Source: Pseudoips prasinana
Lineage: Eukaryota > Arthropoda > Insecta > Lepidoptera > Nolidae
Assembly: GCA_951640165.1 (NCBI GenBank)
Contig: OX621253.1
Coordinates: forward strand, 31,813,969 to 31,877,968
Length of the DNA: 64,000 nucleotides
Reading direction: 5' to 3'
Below are positions 54,292-63,870 of the stretch, piece by piece. Position 1 is the stretch's first letter. Each line of letters opens with the position of its first letter. The notes beneath the pieces were generated by a model. That model had not been told where the DNA came from. It worked only from the letters and a program-made list of their open reading frames with translations, and searched no databases. Made by a program: the position numbers and the translations under genes.

Positions 54292-54597
54292 ATGTCTCTA
54301 TGTATTCATAGTTGCTGTAGGACTCGTAACTACGTCATACCCGTAGGTAAGTCTGCGAAAAAGGAGCACATTATCACCAATAACAAATTGTTTTTTAATG
54401 GTAACGAAAAACGAATATACATAAATGAAGATCTTCCTAAGCAAAAACGGCAGTTACTATGGATTACTCGTAATAAACTAAAAGAAAAAGGGTTTCAATA
54501 CATATGGGTACAAAACTCTAACATATTGGTCAAGAAAAATAATAACGAAAACAAAATTTATAAAATTAAAACGGAGGACGATTTGGAGAATCTATAA
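54292..54597 (+). pseudogene. LINE ORF1, C-terminal part
   Basis: LINE ORF1 proteins bind the element RNA. Here only the last ~90 residues look genuine: KRIYINEDLPKQKRQLLWIT, then KLKEKGFQYIWVQNSNILVK and KTEDDLENL. This matches the C-terminal domain that LINE ORF1 proteins share with the FP25K family. The residues before about 54330 do not look like ORF1, and the first ATG in frame (54292) may be accidental. The usual length is several hundred residues, so the N-terminal part is missing. Confidence 0.7.
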
Positions 54598-54601
54598 ATA
54601 G

Positions 54602-57600
54602 ATTCTAAAAATAGATTATTTCCTAGAACGTGCCACTCGCGCATTGCGTGTGCGTACACACACCCTGATTTTTTTTGCTATAAAATTCGATCGATTAACA
54701 AATATATTTTCTACAGACACTACCTTTAACAGATTTTACAACATAGAAGAACTAAATACTTTTTCAATACAACATAATGGAATTCATATATTACATATGA
54801 ATATTCGATCTCTACGAAAGCATTTCAACCAATTACAAGTATTATTAGAAACTAATAAATATAGGATGGATATCATTATATTAAGTGAAATAAATATAAA
54901 AAAAGAAGAATTGTCACTATATAATATATCTGGATACGAAACACACATAATGACTAGACAAATTAAGAGAGGTGGAGGTATTTTGATATACTCGAAGGAT
55001 ACTCTTGGATTCAGTGCAGAAATAGCGAACGCACATGCTGTGGAATTACTACATGGAAAGCTAAAACGATCAAATTGTATTTTGAACATCATAGCCTTAT
55101 ATCGACCCCCGAATAAAAACAAAACAGCATTCATAGAGCAAATTGAACATATAATAAAAACAATTCCATGTAAAGAAAATCTAATTCTGATTGGAGACAC
55201 AAATATTGACCTCTTAAATAATGTAATGATTCCGGTTACTGCGAGTTACAAAAACACCCTGTGTGAACACGGCTTGAAATGTGCAATCCCTGGAAGCGAG
55301 GTGACCCGCGAGGCGATCGTCGATGGGCGGAGCGTAATGTCGTGCTTGGACCACGCGTGGGTGCGAGAGGGACAGAATATGCGAAGCACGGCTTTCATTC
55401 TCGAGACGTATATTTCTGACCATCACGCGATTGGACTGTTTGTGGATTTTGAGCAAAATACAAATGTAAACAAATGTAGTAATAATAATAACACCGTAAA
55501 AGTAGTATTAAGTGAAAAAATTGTTCGAACAAAACTGGATGAGTACGATTGGCAACAGTTATTGTTAATTAAATGTCCTTTCATTTTATATCAAACAATA
55601 TTTACAGTTTTTAAGACAATATATAATGAGAGTACAGTTATAGTTCCGAAATGCAATAAGCGTACCATGCAACCCTGGGTAGATAGATATCTATATAATA
55701 TGTTAAATCGACGAGATTACTTATTTAGAACATGGAAACAAACACCTAAAGATATGAGTAAGAGACTAGAGTATACCAGGTTTAGGAATAAAGTCAATAA
55801 GTTGGTCAATGAAGCTAGGCAGAAGTATAGGCAATCAGAAATACAAAAATGTAATGGTGATTATAGGAAAGTATGGGCAACTATGAACTCATGGTTAGGA
55901 CGGGGAAAAACAAATTTAGACAATGTGATTATGAGATACTTGGGTAAACAAGATGATATGTATAGTGTTTGTACCAATTTTGCGAAAACATTTACAAGTG
56001 AAATAAAAAATATCAAGCATACGTGTAATAGCACTTTTCTCGATAGAAATAACTATGTTGAACCAAGTTTAGTAAGTTTTAGATATAAGAAAGTTAACTC
56101 ATTAGATATAGAAAAGATAATAAACTCACTATCATTAGAGAAATCGCCAGGAATTGACAAGATAAGAGCTCGAGATATAAAATACTCATGCAAACCGTTA
56201 AGTCCAATATTAGCAAATTTCATTAATATGTGTATGAGTCAAGCTGTATACCCGGACCAATTGAAGTATGCGATTATCCGACCTATATATAAGTCTGGGA
56301 GCCACCTCGAATATGTGAACTATAGGCCTATTGCGATACTCCCGGTATTAGATAAAATTGTAGAAAAAGTAATTGTCGGTCAAGTAAACAAGTACTTGGA
56401 GCGTCATAACATCTTGTCGGACGCACAGCACGGCTTCAGGAAAGGTCGTAGTACCACCACGGCGCTGACCCGGTTTGCGGACCACGTCAACGAGAGTCTC
56501 AACTCAGGTAAACAGCTTGTAGCACTCTTCATAGATTATAAAAAAGCGTTCGACACCCTCAATCATAATGTGTTATTACAGGCGATGGATGAATGTGGGA
56601 TCCGTGGGCCCACGAATGCATGGTTCAAGGAGTATCTCACCAACAGAAAGATATGTACTGTAGTCAATGGAGTCGCGGGAGAAGAGGCTCTCGTGGACCT
56701 GGGCGTGCCGACCGGCTCAGTGTTCGGTCCAGTGGGCTATATCATGCACGTAAACAGTGTCATCAACGTTGTAAGTAGATGCCGGGTGTATATGTATGCC
56801 GATGACATGTGCCTACTTTGTGCGTCTAAAGACCTGTCAGAGGCAATTGATAATGTCCAGTATGACTTCGAAAATATAACAAAGTGGGCACATGATAATG
56901 GAATCATCTTAAACCTAGAAAAAACTAAGTACATGCACATACACTCGCCCTACAATCATAGAGCCAAGTCCATTTCAATAGATAATATTAAAATAATAGG
57001 CCATACATATGATTGTATACATAAAAATAAAATTAATTGCAATTGTTCTACGATAAAATCAGTTAACACATATACATATTTAGGACTTACTGTAGATAGA
57101 AATTTCAACCTCAAACCACATGTAAACGAAGTGTGCAATAGACTAAGATCAGTGCTGAGTAAATTTTACCAACTTAATCCGGTTATTAACAAGCGTACAA
57201 TGGCCATGGTTTATTATTCTCTTGCAGACTCGATATTCAGCTATGGTCTTAGTGTATATGGGCGTACATTTAAAACATATATAAAAGATATAAAATATAT
57301 ACAGACCAGACTTATAAAATATTTAGTTAGTAAAAAAGTAAAAATAAAATGCAATAAAGATTATGAAAAGCTGTATCCCTTATGTAAAATATTACCAATA
57401 GACTTAAAAGTAAAATTCTTAATAGCAATAGAAAACTACTATACAGATGAAAATAAAACTAAAATTAATAATTCACATAATACTAGAAATGTAAGACAGG
57501 AAAAATTTATTAAACCAAAAATTAAAAACTACTATGGAGAGAGGATGACTGAATATCTAGCCCCTAAAATATTTAACGAAATAGACTTACTAAGATTAGA

Positions 57601-57718
57601 ACCTAAAATAAGTAGATATTTAATAAAACGTAAACTTAAGGACATACTGCTCGGCGAATGTGACACTGTTATCAGTGAGTTACATTCGCGCGATGCTGTA
57701 GATCGACTAGATGATTGA
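54602..57718 (+). CDS. LINE ORF2: APE endonuclease plus reverse transcriptase, uninterrupted
   Basis: This enzyme would nick target DNA and copy the element RNA there. Residue numbers count from 54644. The endonuclease occupies about 48-275: HMNIRSLRKHF (about 51), LSEINI, LIGDTNIDLL (about 182) and SDHHAI (258). The RT spans about 500-800: NYRPIAILP (559), HGFRKGRST, FIDYKKAFDT (629), GVPTGSVFGP and the catalytic YADD (718-721). Downstream are a Cys-rich CNCST segment, LGLTVDRNFNLKPHV and a C-terminal APKIFNEIDLLR. The frame opens at 54602, immediately after a TAG that follows the ORF1 stop (54595-54597). The first ATG is only at 54797, inside the endonuclease, so initiation may be by re-initiation or a non-ATG codon. 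All catalytic motifs I checked are present. GVPTGS replaces the usual GVPQGS, and SEIN replaces the common TETW form. Confidence 0.93.
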   Translation: MLKIDYFLERATRALRVRTHTLIFFAIKFDRLTNIFSTDTTFNRFYNIEELNTFSIQHNGIHILHMNIRSLRKHFNQLQVLLETNKYRMDIIILSEINIKKEELSLYNISGYETHIMTRQIKRGGGILIYSKDTLGFSAEIANAHAVELLHGKLKRSNCILNIIALYRPPNKNKTAFIEQIEHIIKTIPCKENLILIGDTNIDLLNNVMIPVTASYKNTLCEHGLKCAIPGSEVTREAIVDGRSVMSCLDHAWVREGQNMRSTAFILETYISDHHAIGLFVDFEQNTNVNKCSNNNNTVKVVLSEKIVRTKLDEYDWQQLLLIKCPFILYQTIFTVFKTIYNESTVIVPKCNKRTMQPWVDRYLYNMLNRRDYLFRTWKQTPKDMSKRLEYTRFRNKVNKLVNEARQKYRQSEIQKCNGDYRKVWATMNSWLGRGKTNLDNVIMRYLGKQDDMYSVCTNFAKTFTSEIKNIKHTCNSTFLDRNNYVEPSLVSFRYKKVNSLDIEKIINSLSLEKSPGIDKIRARDIKYSCKPLSPILANFINMCMSQAVYPDQLKYAIIRPIYKSGSHLEYVNYRPIAILPVLDKIVEKVIVGQVNKYLERHNILSDAQHGFRKGRSTTTALTRFADHVNESLNSGKQLVALFIDYKKAFDTLNHNVLLQAMDECGIRGPTNAWFKEYLTNRKICTVVNGVAGEEALVDLGVPTGSVFGPVGYIMHVNSVINVVSRCRVYMYADDMCLLCASKDLSEAIDNVQYDFENITKWAHDNGIILNLEKTKYMHIHSPYNHRAKSISIDNIKIIGHTYDCIHKNKINCNCSTIKSVNTYTYLGLTVDRNFNLKPHVNEVCNRLRSVLSKFYQLNPVINKRTMAMVYYSLADSIFSYGLSVYGRTFKTYIKDIKYIQTRLIKYLVSKKVKIKCNKDYEKLYPLCKILPIDLKVKFLIAIENYYTDENKTKINNSHNTRNVRQEKFIKPKIKNYYGERMTEYLAPKIFNEIDLLRLEPKISRYLIKRKLKDILLGECDTVISELHSRDAVDRLDD

Positions 57719-57953
57719 ACTTGGATCGACACGCTGCCGCGTGTCTAGATGAGCTGTTTTGTTATAATTATGTTTTCTCTTTGTTGTGTTTTAGTTTTAA
57801 CATAGATTTAAGATTTTAAAATATTTAAGTATATACTTAGTATAATAAAAATTGTGACTACCTTTAATATTATATAAACGAGCGCGTCTCGCCAACAAGC
57901 TTTGTCGCTTGGCGAGGAACAATTTAATTGTAAAAATGTAATTTTCTTTTATG

Positions 57954-57987
57954 AATAAACAATTAAAAAAAAAAAAAAAAAAAAAAA
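57954..57987 (+). terminator. Poly(A) signal and A tail of the LINE
   Basis: AATAAA at 57954-57959, then A23 at 57965-57987. Confidence 0.9.
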
Positions 57988-58674
57988 GTAAAGACAGAGA
58001 TGAAGATACTTCTAGTAATTTCTCGTAAAATACCCGAAGGTACCGCCAGTCGGGCTGACAGTAACAAAAATCCACGTGAGTCGTCAAAATACCTTCGGCG
58101 CATCGTCGTGACGCGTAACCTGCTGACAAATCAGGAGGCCGCTACACACAGCGGCTATCAAATTAAAATTAAACCGCGTCTCCTGATTGGTCGCCGCGCT
58201 GTGTGCGGATTGCGGGGAGCCCCCTCCTCCAGTGCTCCGATCAATACGAGACTGTTACGTAAGCTTCGCGACTACAGAACATCTCCCGCCACGCTATTAA
58301 CGGTAGTATTGCTCTGTAATTTTAAAGCGTTAGGGTCCATTTTGGTGTGTAGTATATAGCTGTGGCGTCATACCGTCGTACAAGTTCACAGTTTAGTTTC
58401 CGAATAGAAGAGCAGTTTGCTATGTAACTTGAATTAGATGGATTTTATGATAAGTTTTTGAATGGAACGGAGCCTTTTAATAGTTAGTTTACGATTAATA
58501 GGAAGTTAAAATTTAATTTGGCTGTATCACTTGCTTTTGTTCTTTTGAGGTAATTTTGAATAGGTACCTTCTGCATTATTAACGCTGTTAAGCGACGGGA
58601 TATGGCCGCATATATGTTGATTGGGTGTGCGGGCAAATAAAACGGTGTTTTTGGCTGTTTCGCTTTTGGAAAAA
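57988..58674. other. GC-richer block with inverted CCAAT-like motifs
   Basis: At 58123-58208 'tgacaaatcaggaggccgct' and, inverted, 'gcgtctcctgattggtcgcc' form an imperfect inverted repeat. ATTGG is a CCAAT box on the minus strand. This could be a promoter or an unknown repeat. The 119-codon frame across it has no family features. Confidence 0.35.
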
Positions 58675-58766
58675 CACGAAAGTTTGTGAGTATGGATGTA
58701 TGGACGTTAGTCACTCTCTCGCGCACGGAATGGATTTTGATGAAACTTTATAGTAATATATCAGAA
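58675..58766 (+). mobile_element. Helitron 5' part
   Basis: 'cacgaaagtttgtgagtatg', 'gatgtatgg' and 'gattttgatgaaactttata' match the common subfamily. It is cut by the next Helitron. Confidence 0.65.
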
Positions 58767-59071
58767 CTAGCGGTGCCCCGCGGTTTTACCCGCGTTAAAT
58801 TTTATTACTTATCACAGCTCCTCCCCCGTAGGTGATAGCGTGATAATATGTAGCCTATATGTTGACCCGACCTCTTAGTAATATTCATACAAAGTTTGAA
58901 GTAAATCCATGCAGTACTTTTTGAGTTTAGCCCGGACATACATACAGACAAAAATTCTAAAAACTATATTTTTGGTTTCGATATCGATTGTAGATCATGC
59001 CCCAAGTATCCTTTTTAAAAAATATTCAATGTATAGTTTTGACTTTCCTACGGTTTTCTTATATGTATAGT
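58767..59071 (-). mobile_element. Helitron, same subfamily as 6971-7291
   Basis: The end CTAG is at 58770-58767. 'ggtgccccgcggttttaccc', 'cagctcctcccccgtaggtg', 'gacccgacctcttagtaata' and 'tcgatatcgattgtagatca' match the plus-strand copy closely. The TC start has decayed. Confidence 0.82.
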
Positions 59072-59459
59072 GTATTCTAATTTGGTCATCTACTTTTGTC
59101 GTTGATTGTACCATATGAAATAACCGTCTGGAAGTCACAATGACTTCAGCTTAAGTATCCTTGAGACTCCGATATCGGACTACTTGCCAATATGCAATAT
59201 CCGCCCTTTGAAACGTCAGACCTCTTCAGAGGCTTAACTCGGCATTCAAATGGACCACTTATATTTGATCTCCGATAAAAATCATAAAATCTTTGAAGAT
59301 CCTGGATATTTATTTAGATTCTACCTTTGTAGTCAGCTTTTGTGTTTATCCAATTAGTCTTGGTCTGTGATAATTTTGATTGTTGAGGAGTTCTGGTTGA
59401 AGTCCTCAACAATCCTCGTCCCTAAGCTCACTATTTCATCTTTTTGTTAATTACTCATG
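59072..59459. other. Unassigned; one hairpin
   Basis: ATTGTTGAGGA and TCCTCAACAAT (about 59379-59414) form an 11-bp stem. Confidence 0.5.
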
Positions 59460-59572
59460 TGGTGTTTACCTATAAGTGATTGTTACACTGCTACTTGTAT
59501 CATATATTTGTTATCTTGTGTACTGTTGGTGTAAACAATTGTTGGTGAACCAAATAAATAAATAAGTCATCT
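59460..59572 (+). repeat. LINE-like 3' end with TAAA tail
   Basis: 'gtactgttggtgtaaacaat' and 'gttggtgaaccaaataaata', then AATAAG, the usual form of a LINE 3' UTR with AATA repeats. Confidence 0.5.
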
Positions 59573-59589
59573 CTATTTTTTGTATTTTT

Positions 59590-59775
59590 CGAAAAAGCCA
59601 TCACCCACCTTAGGGAAATTAATCCCTGTGATAAAACCTCCTGGATACTTTCAGTACATCTAGACTCAGAACAACTTTTTATGGGTCGCAAAAATAGATG
59701 ACGCTGCGCGGGAGTCCAACCCGGGACACGAAGGGTCGAGCCGACTATCTTAACCGCTGTGCCACACGTTCAGTC
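59590..59775 (-). mobile_element. SINE-B
   Basis: 'ctagactcagaacaactttt', the B-box complement in 'gtccaacccgggacacgaag' and 'taaccgctgtgccacacgtt'. Confidence 0.75.
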
Positions 59776-59859
59776 AAAATCTCTTAAATTTTGAATGTTC
59801 TATTGTTTGATTAAAAACATTATTAAGTTACAAAAAATATTCAGAAAACTTCTCAGCGT

Positions 59860-59995
59860 TCATGAAAGACGTCCACTGTTGGACAAAAGCTTTAGCCCAA
59901 AGATCTCCACAATGGAATTGTGTTCTGGGGGGCTTTGCCATGATCGCCACGTGATCTCCTACCCGCCTGCCAAGCGTGTTGGTGATGACGTTTAA
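59860..59995 (-). mobile_element. SINE-E fragment
   Basis: 'gaaagacgtccactgttgga', 'ccaaagatctccacaatgga' and 'cgcctgccaagcgtgttggt'. The first half equals the RTE tail. Confidence 0.7.
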
Positions 59996-60004
59996 TTACT
60001 TTTT

Positions 60005-60200
60005 CATATGGACAGTTGTTGCCCTAGCGCCAGAATTGTTGAAGACACCCAGTAGACTTCTGACATGGCTTAACGACTCTTGTCTATCAACTACAACCGG
60101 GACCGTCAGCTTAACATGCCTTCAGAAGCGCGAAGACGCTCTGAAATTAAACTACTTTGGTGATCGCTCATCTGCATACTGACCGCCTTCCTAGGAGCTT
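60005..60200 (+). repeat. Rep-D
   Basis: 'cttctgacatggcttaacga', 'tacaaccgggaccgtcagct' and 'gaagacgctctgaaattaaa', ending 'gaccgccttcctaggagctt'. Confidence 0.72.
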
Positions 60201-60547
60201 AACTTAAATGAATGATAAAATGGTTAAAACAGCACGGTATTAACGCCTTTATTTTCCTTATAAAAGTACGTCGGCACAATACCTCACAAAGTTCTATCAA
60301 TAAATATTTTACGTCATATTCTCTACCTTTGTCTGTATTGATCGTTTTCACTTTCCTGGTAAAGAAGTTTCTATTTAAAAGCCGATATGAGAGACAGAAA
60401 TAGTTTAACTGGAAAGACAAATTCGTTTTCCTAATTAGGTTATGTTAAAATGGCCTTGTTGGAAGCTTAGATTAAATAAGTAGAAATTTAAACAAAACTG
60501 AGTTTCTTATTACTAACAGCTTAGTGACCTATAAACACGTATATATA
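60201..60547. other. No recognised feature
   Basis: Opposite frames at 60199-60420 have no family features. Confidence 0.4.
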
Positions 60548-60735
60548 GTGCACGTGTGGCGCAGCGGCTAAGATAGTGCCCTCGCTGCTTCGTATCTCGG
60601 GTTCGAGTCCCGTGCCGGACAACTATTTGTGTGACCCATAAATAGTTGTTCTGAGTCTGGATGTAAATTGTGTCCGTCTATTATATGTTTGTAAAATACG
60701 TCTTTCGTATCGTCTGTCTTTAAAAAAAACTGCAA
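60548..60735 (+). mobile_element. SINE-B, near full length
   Basis: Head 'cacgtgtggcgcagcggcta', B-box 'cgggttcgagtcccgtgccg', 'gacaactatttgtgtgaccc' and 'ttatatgtttgtaaaatacg', then an A-rich tail. Confidence 0.82.
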
Positions 60736-60944
60736 ATTGCGATTTAATAACCGACTTAAAGAAAATTGAGGTTCTGAAAATTGAATTCAGAAATACCTGC
60801 TTATCAAGTCTTTATTTATTTATTAAGTTCAGCCACTTAAACCCAATTCAAATTTTGCTGCGATCTGTCAGAAATTAACATCAAATATTAGTTCTATAGC
60901 ATTTTACGCAATTCAAATCCAAAATCTAAACTCATAACAGAGAA

Positions 60945-61050
60945 ATTATAAATCATATCGTTCGGTGGGATCGAACCAGCACCAACGACCCGTTATAAGC
61001 ACTCTGCTTTTAAGGAGCTAATGATACACTCTGGTAGATAATACCGCTAT
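60945..61050 (-). other. tRNA-like head of another SINE or worn tRNA relic
   Basis: On the minus strand 'tatcattagctccttaaaag' (A-box-like) and 'gctggttcgatcccaccgaa' (B-box) are spaced as in a tRNA. The outer stem does not close well, so I do not call a functional tRNA. Confidence 0.4.
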
Positions 61051-61204
61051 TTAAAATAAACATATTTCCAATGTCCAAACACCTATGCAAACAACATGGT
61101 TATTAACTAAAAACTATGACGAAACGAAGAACATGTTAAGCAGTCAATTAAATGTAACTAATAACAATCGGACCATCACACAGTCACACATCACATCACA
61201 CACA

Positions 61205-61221
61205 CCCCCCCCCCCCCCCCA
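61205..61221. repeat. Poly-C tract
   Basis: An uninterrupted C run following CACACA. Its length may be affected by sequencing or assembly. Confidence 0.85.
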
Positions 61222-61484
61222 CACATTTTGTGCTTGTTTTGTTAATTTGTTGTTATTTTAACGTCTATCTTCCATCACTAATAATCATCATAATTAATAA
61301 ATCAATATATATTTCTAATATTAAATAAATGTAATAATTACTATTAGCTACCGATGTCGGTGTGCTCTTCAGGGAGTTTGGGCCTAGCATCTTTATTACA
61401 AGTTATTTTAAAAATAACATAGCGTTGATGTTAGTCACCACACAAATCTATGTGACCTAGCATCGTAATGTACTCTCATATTTT

Positions 61485-61592
61485 TATTGTACCAGTATGT
61501 TATACATACTGTATTTTTAAGCGCGCTATGTATACTTAAATGTACTAAACGAATTTGATGTGGTGAAAATAAATATTATTATTATTTTTTTT
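61485..61592 (+). repeat. LINE-like 3' end with TATT tail
   Basis: 'tgtggtgaaaataaatatta' (AATAAA), then a TTATTATT and T-rich tail. Confidence 0.45.
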
Positions 61593-61682
61593 TCAGAACG
61601 TTGTAAAACGTACTTATAATTAATCTTAAAAAGGTTTATGAAAACAATCTACTATACATAAACTACTTTCTACATATCTACA

Positions 61683-61757
61683 TAGACTCACGCCAGTTTC
61701 CCATAGGGTAGGGCAGAGACAACAGATTTCCATTTGTCACTACCCCCCCCCCCCCCC
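61683..61757. repeat. Dispersed repeat 'cacgccagtttcccata' followed by poly-C
   Basis: Same family as 16405-16485. A C run at about 61743-61757 replaces the expected continuation. Confidence 0.6.
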
Positions 61758-62094
61758 TTTCTAAATTACTCAATTTTAGCCATGTAATATATTTTGCAAT
61801 ACAAAGCGTAAATCTAAATCCAAAACTCTTTGTGTTAGCTTAGAAATTAAAATGAGTGCCAAAATATACGAGACAAGTAGATACAGAATGTAATTTAGAA
61901 ACGAAATAAAACGAACAAATGGCGGACAGGTCGTCACCACATTAATACTCTGTTCATCTCTCGTATTCAAGCGGGATCTGTCATTAATCTTCATTAAGCT
62001 GCTGACGGCTCCTAAAAATAAATAAACGACCTCTTTCATATGTATAAGTAAATTTACATGTCGGGGCGGCACATTTTGTTTTATGTTAAGGACT
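61758..62094. other. No recognised feature
   Basis: The minus-strand open frame of 118 codons (61776-62132) has no family features. Confidence 0.4.
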
Positions 62095-62260
62095 ATTAGG
62101 CGGTACCCCGTGTGGGATCGGGGCAAATACAATACTTTTAGGAATTATTTTGTGAGGGTTGCTGGAAACCACTGGATGCGGATATCGCAAGATCGGCAGT
62201 TGTGGAGATCTTCAGGGGGGCTTTTGTCCAGCAGTGCATGTCTTTATGCTGATATTATAA
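62095..62260 (+). pseudogene. RTE LINE 3' end
   Basis: 'ttgctggaaaccactggatg', 'cggatatcgcaagatcggca' and 'gttgtggagatcttcagggg' match the end of the RTE ORF. The usual ATGATG tail is degenerate. Confidence 0.75.
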
Positions 62261-62377
62261 TTAAATTTGTTATAAATACAAACAAATATAGGACCAATTT
62301 GATTAGAAATACAAACAAAAATTGAAACGATGGTTATATAGGATTCTCGTCCTGTGGTTGGAGTTAATTTTTTTTTT

Positions 62378-62480
62378 TTTATCCTGGTACATTATGTACA
62401 CACGGCCATCTAATCTCAAACTAAGCAGAGCTTTTTCTATGGAAACCAGATACATGAAATATTGCATATACAACTTTTTT
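62378..62480 (-). mobile_element. SINE-A, tail half
   Basis: 'atcctggtacattatgtaca', 'ctaatctcaaactaagcaga' and 'tctatggaaaccagatacat'. The head is missing. Confidence 0.68.
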
Positions 62481-62794
62481 GTGACAATGTGAATGTTTGT
62501 AGTGTGTGTATTGGAAGAAGCGTCAGTCGGAGCTGCATTTCCCCCCAACCGCGGTGTAGTGCAAATACAGTATAGTCCTTGCGTTTGTCTCCCGACTATT
62601 GGTAATGGATTCCTTGGATCCAGGTTAGTAGCTGTGGTGGTATCGCAAGAGAAGTCAAGCTGAAGGTAGTAAGCTGAGGTGCTGTGCTAGGGCTACAATT
62701 GCGGGCTCATTGGTTTCCGCTGGTTTATTTATATGAGTAGACTTTCGTTTCTCTCGCAACTCTGGAGTTGTACTTCTTCACATCAAAATTTAGG
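62481..62794. other. No recognised feature
   Basis: No family or gene recognised. Confidence 0.4.
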
Positions 62795-62797
62795 AAT

Positions 62798-62860
62798 ACT
62801 TTTATAAGTTTTTTGGTCGCCATGCCTAGTTTGATTCAGATGGCAGTGTGTTAGTTGTCA
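62798..62860 (+). mobile_element. SINE-A, small 3' piece
   Basis: 'ttttttggtcgccatgccta' and 'gtttgattcagatggcagtg' match the family core with a deletion. Confidence 0.5.
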
Positions 62861-62861
62861 T

Positions 62862-63125
62862 CATATCAGACCGCCGAATGACGTCCACTGTTGGACAAAG
62901 GCCTCCCCAAATGCTATCTACAGTGTAGCTATGTCCATAATTTCAAAGATATACCCTAATCGTCATGCTTGGAAAACGGGTTGGCGATCAGGCGGGCAGT
63001 ATGATGGTCATAGTACTCGAGAGACGCTGCTGCCCGTTCTCTGAGAGATATTCCGTTGAGACGACTTCTTCGCCCCTCTGGAGGAGATAGGGTGCAGATA
63101 TTCTTTGCCGTCAACCACGCAAGTG
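62862..63125 (-). mobile_element. SINE-E, full length
   Basis: 'gccgaatgacgtccactgtt', 'ggacaaaggcctccccaaat', 'gctgctgcccgttctctgag' and 'ggagatagggtgcagatatt'. Confidence 0.8.
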
Positions 63126-63500
63126 TTAGTTGTATTTATAATTTATTGATCTACGCATGTTCATCCATACTTACTACTAAATATATAGCCATGACGCAAG
63201 CGATGTAAACCACGTATTTCTAATAAAATTGTGATTTCAACGAAACTGCCGCTACCATGGAAACTAATGAGTACTTACCGTAGTATTTCCTATATTCCGG
63301 TACTTCATTAAATATGGTCATTAAACATTGAAAATGTATGCTTCAAGCACCAATCATTTTGAAGCACTGTTATAATTAACTCTAATGTATAAAGGGAGTG
63401 ATTAAATTCTATTTGAAATTTAATAAAGGGTTATAGACTGTTCATTGAAATGTTGCTTTATATTTTACGTGTTTTGTTCTGCCTGAATTATTATTTACAT
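63126..63500. other. No recognised feature
   Basis: AT-rich and unassigned. Confidence 0.4.
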
Positions 63501-63527
63501 ATATACATATAACGGAGACGACTCTAG

Positions 63528-63870
63528 ATAGACTCACGCCTGTCTTCCAGGGAGGTAGGCAGAGACAACCTTGCCTCGTTTACTCTCATTATATTCTCCA
63601 CACATGTTCGCCTGACCTGGTCTTCCTAAGTACATGACCGACTTGGTATGAGAATGTTTGACGAGGTCTTCCCCTTCCGTTTGTACCATTCAAGCAGGCC
63701 AAGTGTACTTCAATTCTCAATTATGATTTATATATAAACTAGAAACATGTTTTGTTATTAAAATGAGACCGGACGCAACGTCGCGCGGGTCGCATTCGCC
63801 CTGATGATGACTCCCGGAAGAAGTTGAAACGGTTGGCCGAATCCAACATAAAATTACTTACGTTAGTTAC
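63528..63870. repeat. Dispersed repeats near the window edge
   Basis: 63528-63600 is the 'cacgcctgtcttccagggag' family. 63775-63870 contains 'gaagaagttgaaacggttgg', 'ccgaatccaacataaaatta' and 'cgttagttacccgt', which look repetitive but have no second copy in this window. Confidence 0.4.

Larger units (their letters stand above)
54330..57987 (+). mobile_element. Young 5'-truncated non-LTR retrotransposon, about 3.66 kb
   Basis: Contains the end of ORF1, an uninterrupted ORF2, a 3' UTR of about 235 bp, AATAAA at 57954-57959 and 23 A residues at 57965-57987. The left limit is approximate. The intact ORF2 and clean A tail indicate a recent insertion. The APE-type endonuclease, RT without visible RNase H and FP-like ORF1 point to the CR1/Jockey assemblage. 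The clade is not settled. Confidence 0.88.

Noticed and set aside
54784..55200. 138-codon frame antisense to LINE ORF2
   Set aside because: Shadow of the real ORF2.
54098..57994. Target duplication of the young LINE ('agtaaag' near 54098 and after the A tail)
   Set aside because: Only 7 bases match, the left limit of the element is uncertain and lies about 230 bp away, so the match is probably chance.
58000..58359. 119-codon open frame on the plus strand
   Set aside because: No family features. It reflects GC-rich DNA lacking stops.
61205..61757. Poly-C tracts as regulatory or quadruplex sites
   Set aside because: They are simple homopolymers next to worn repeats and may be length artefacts.
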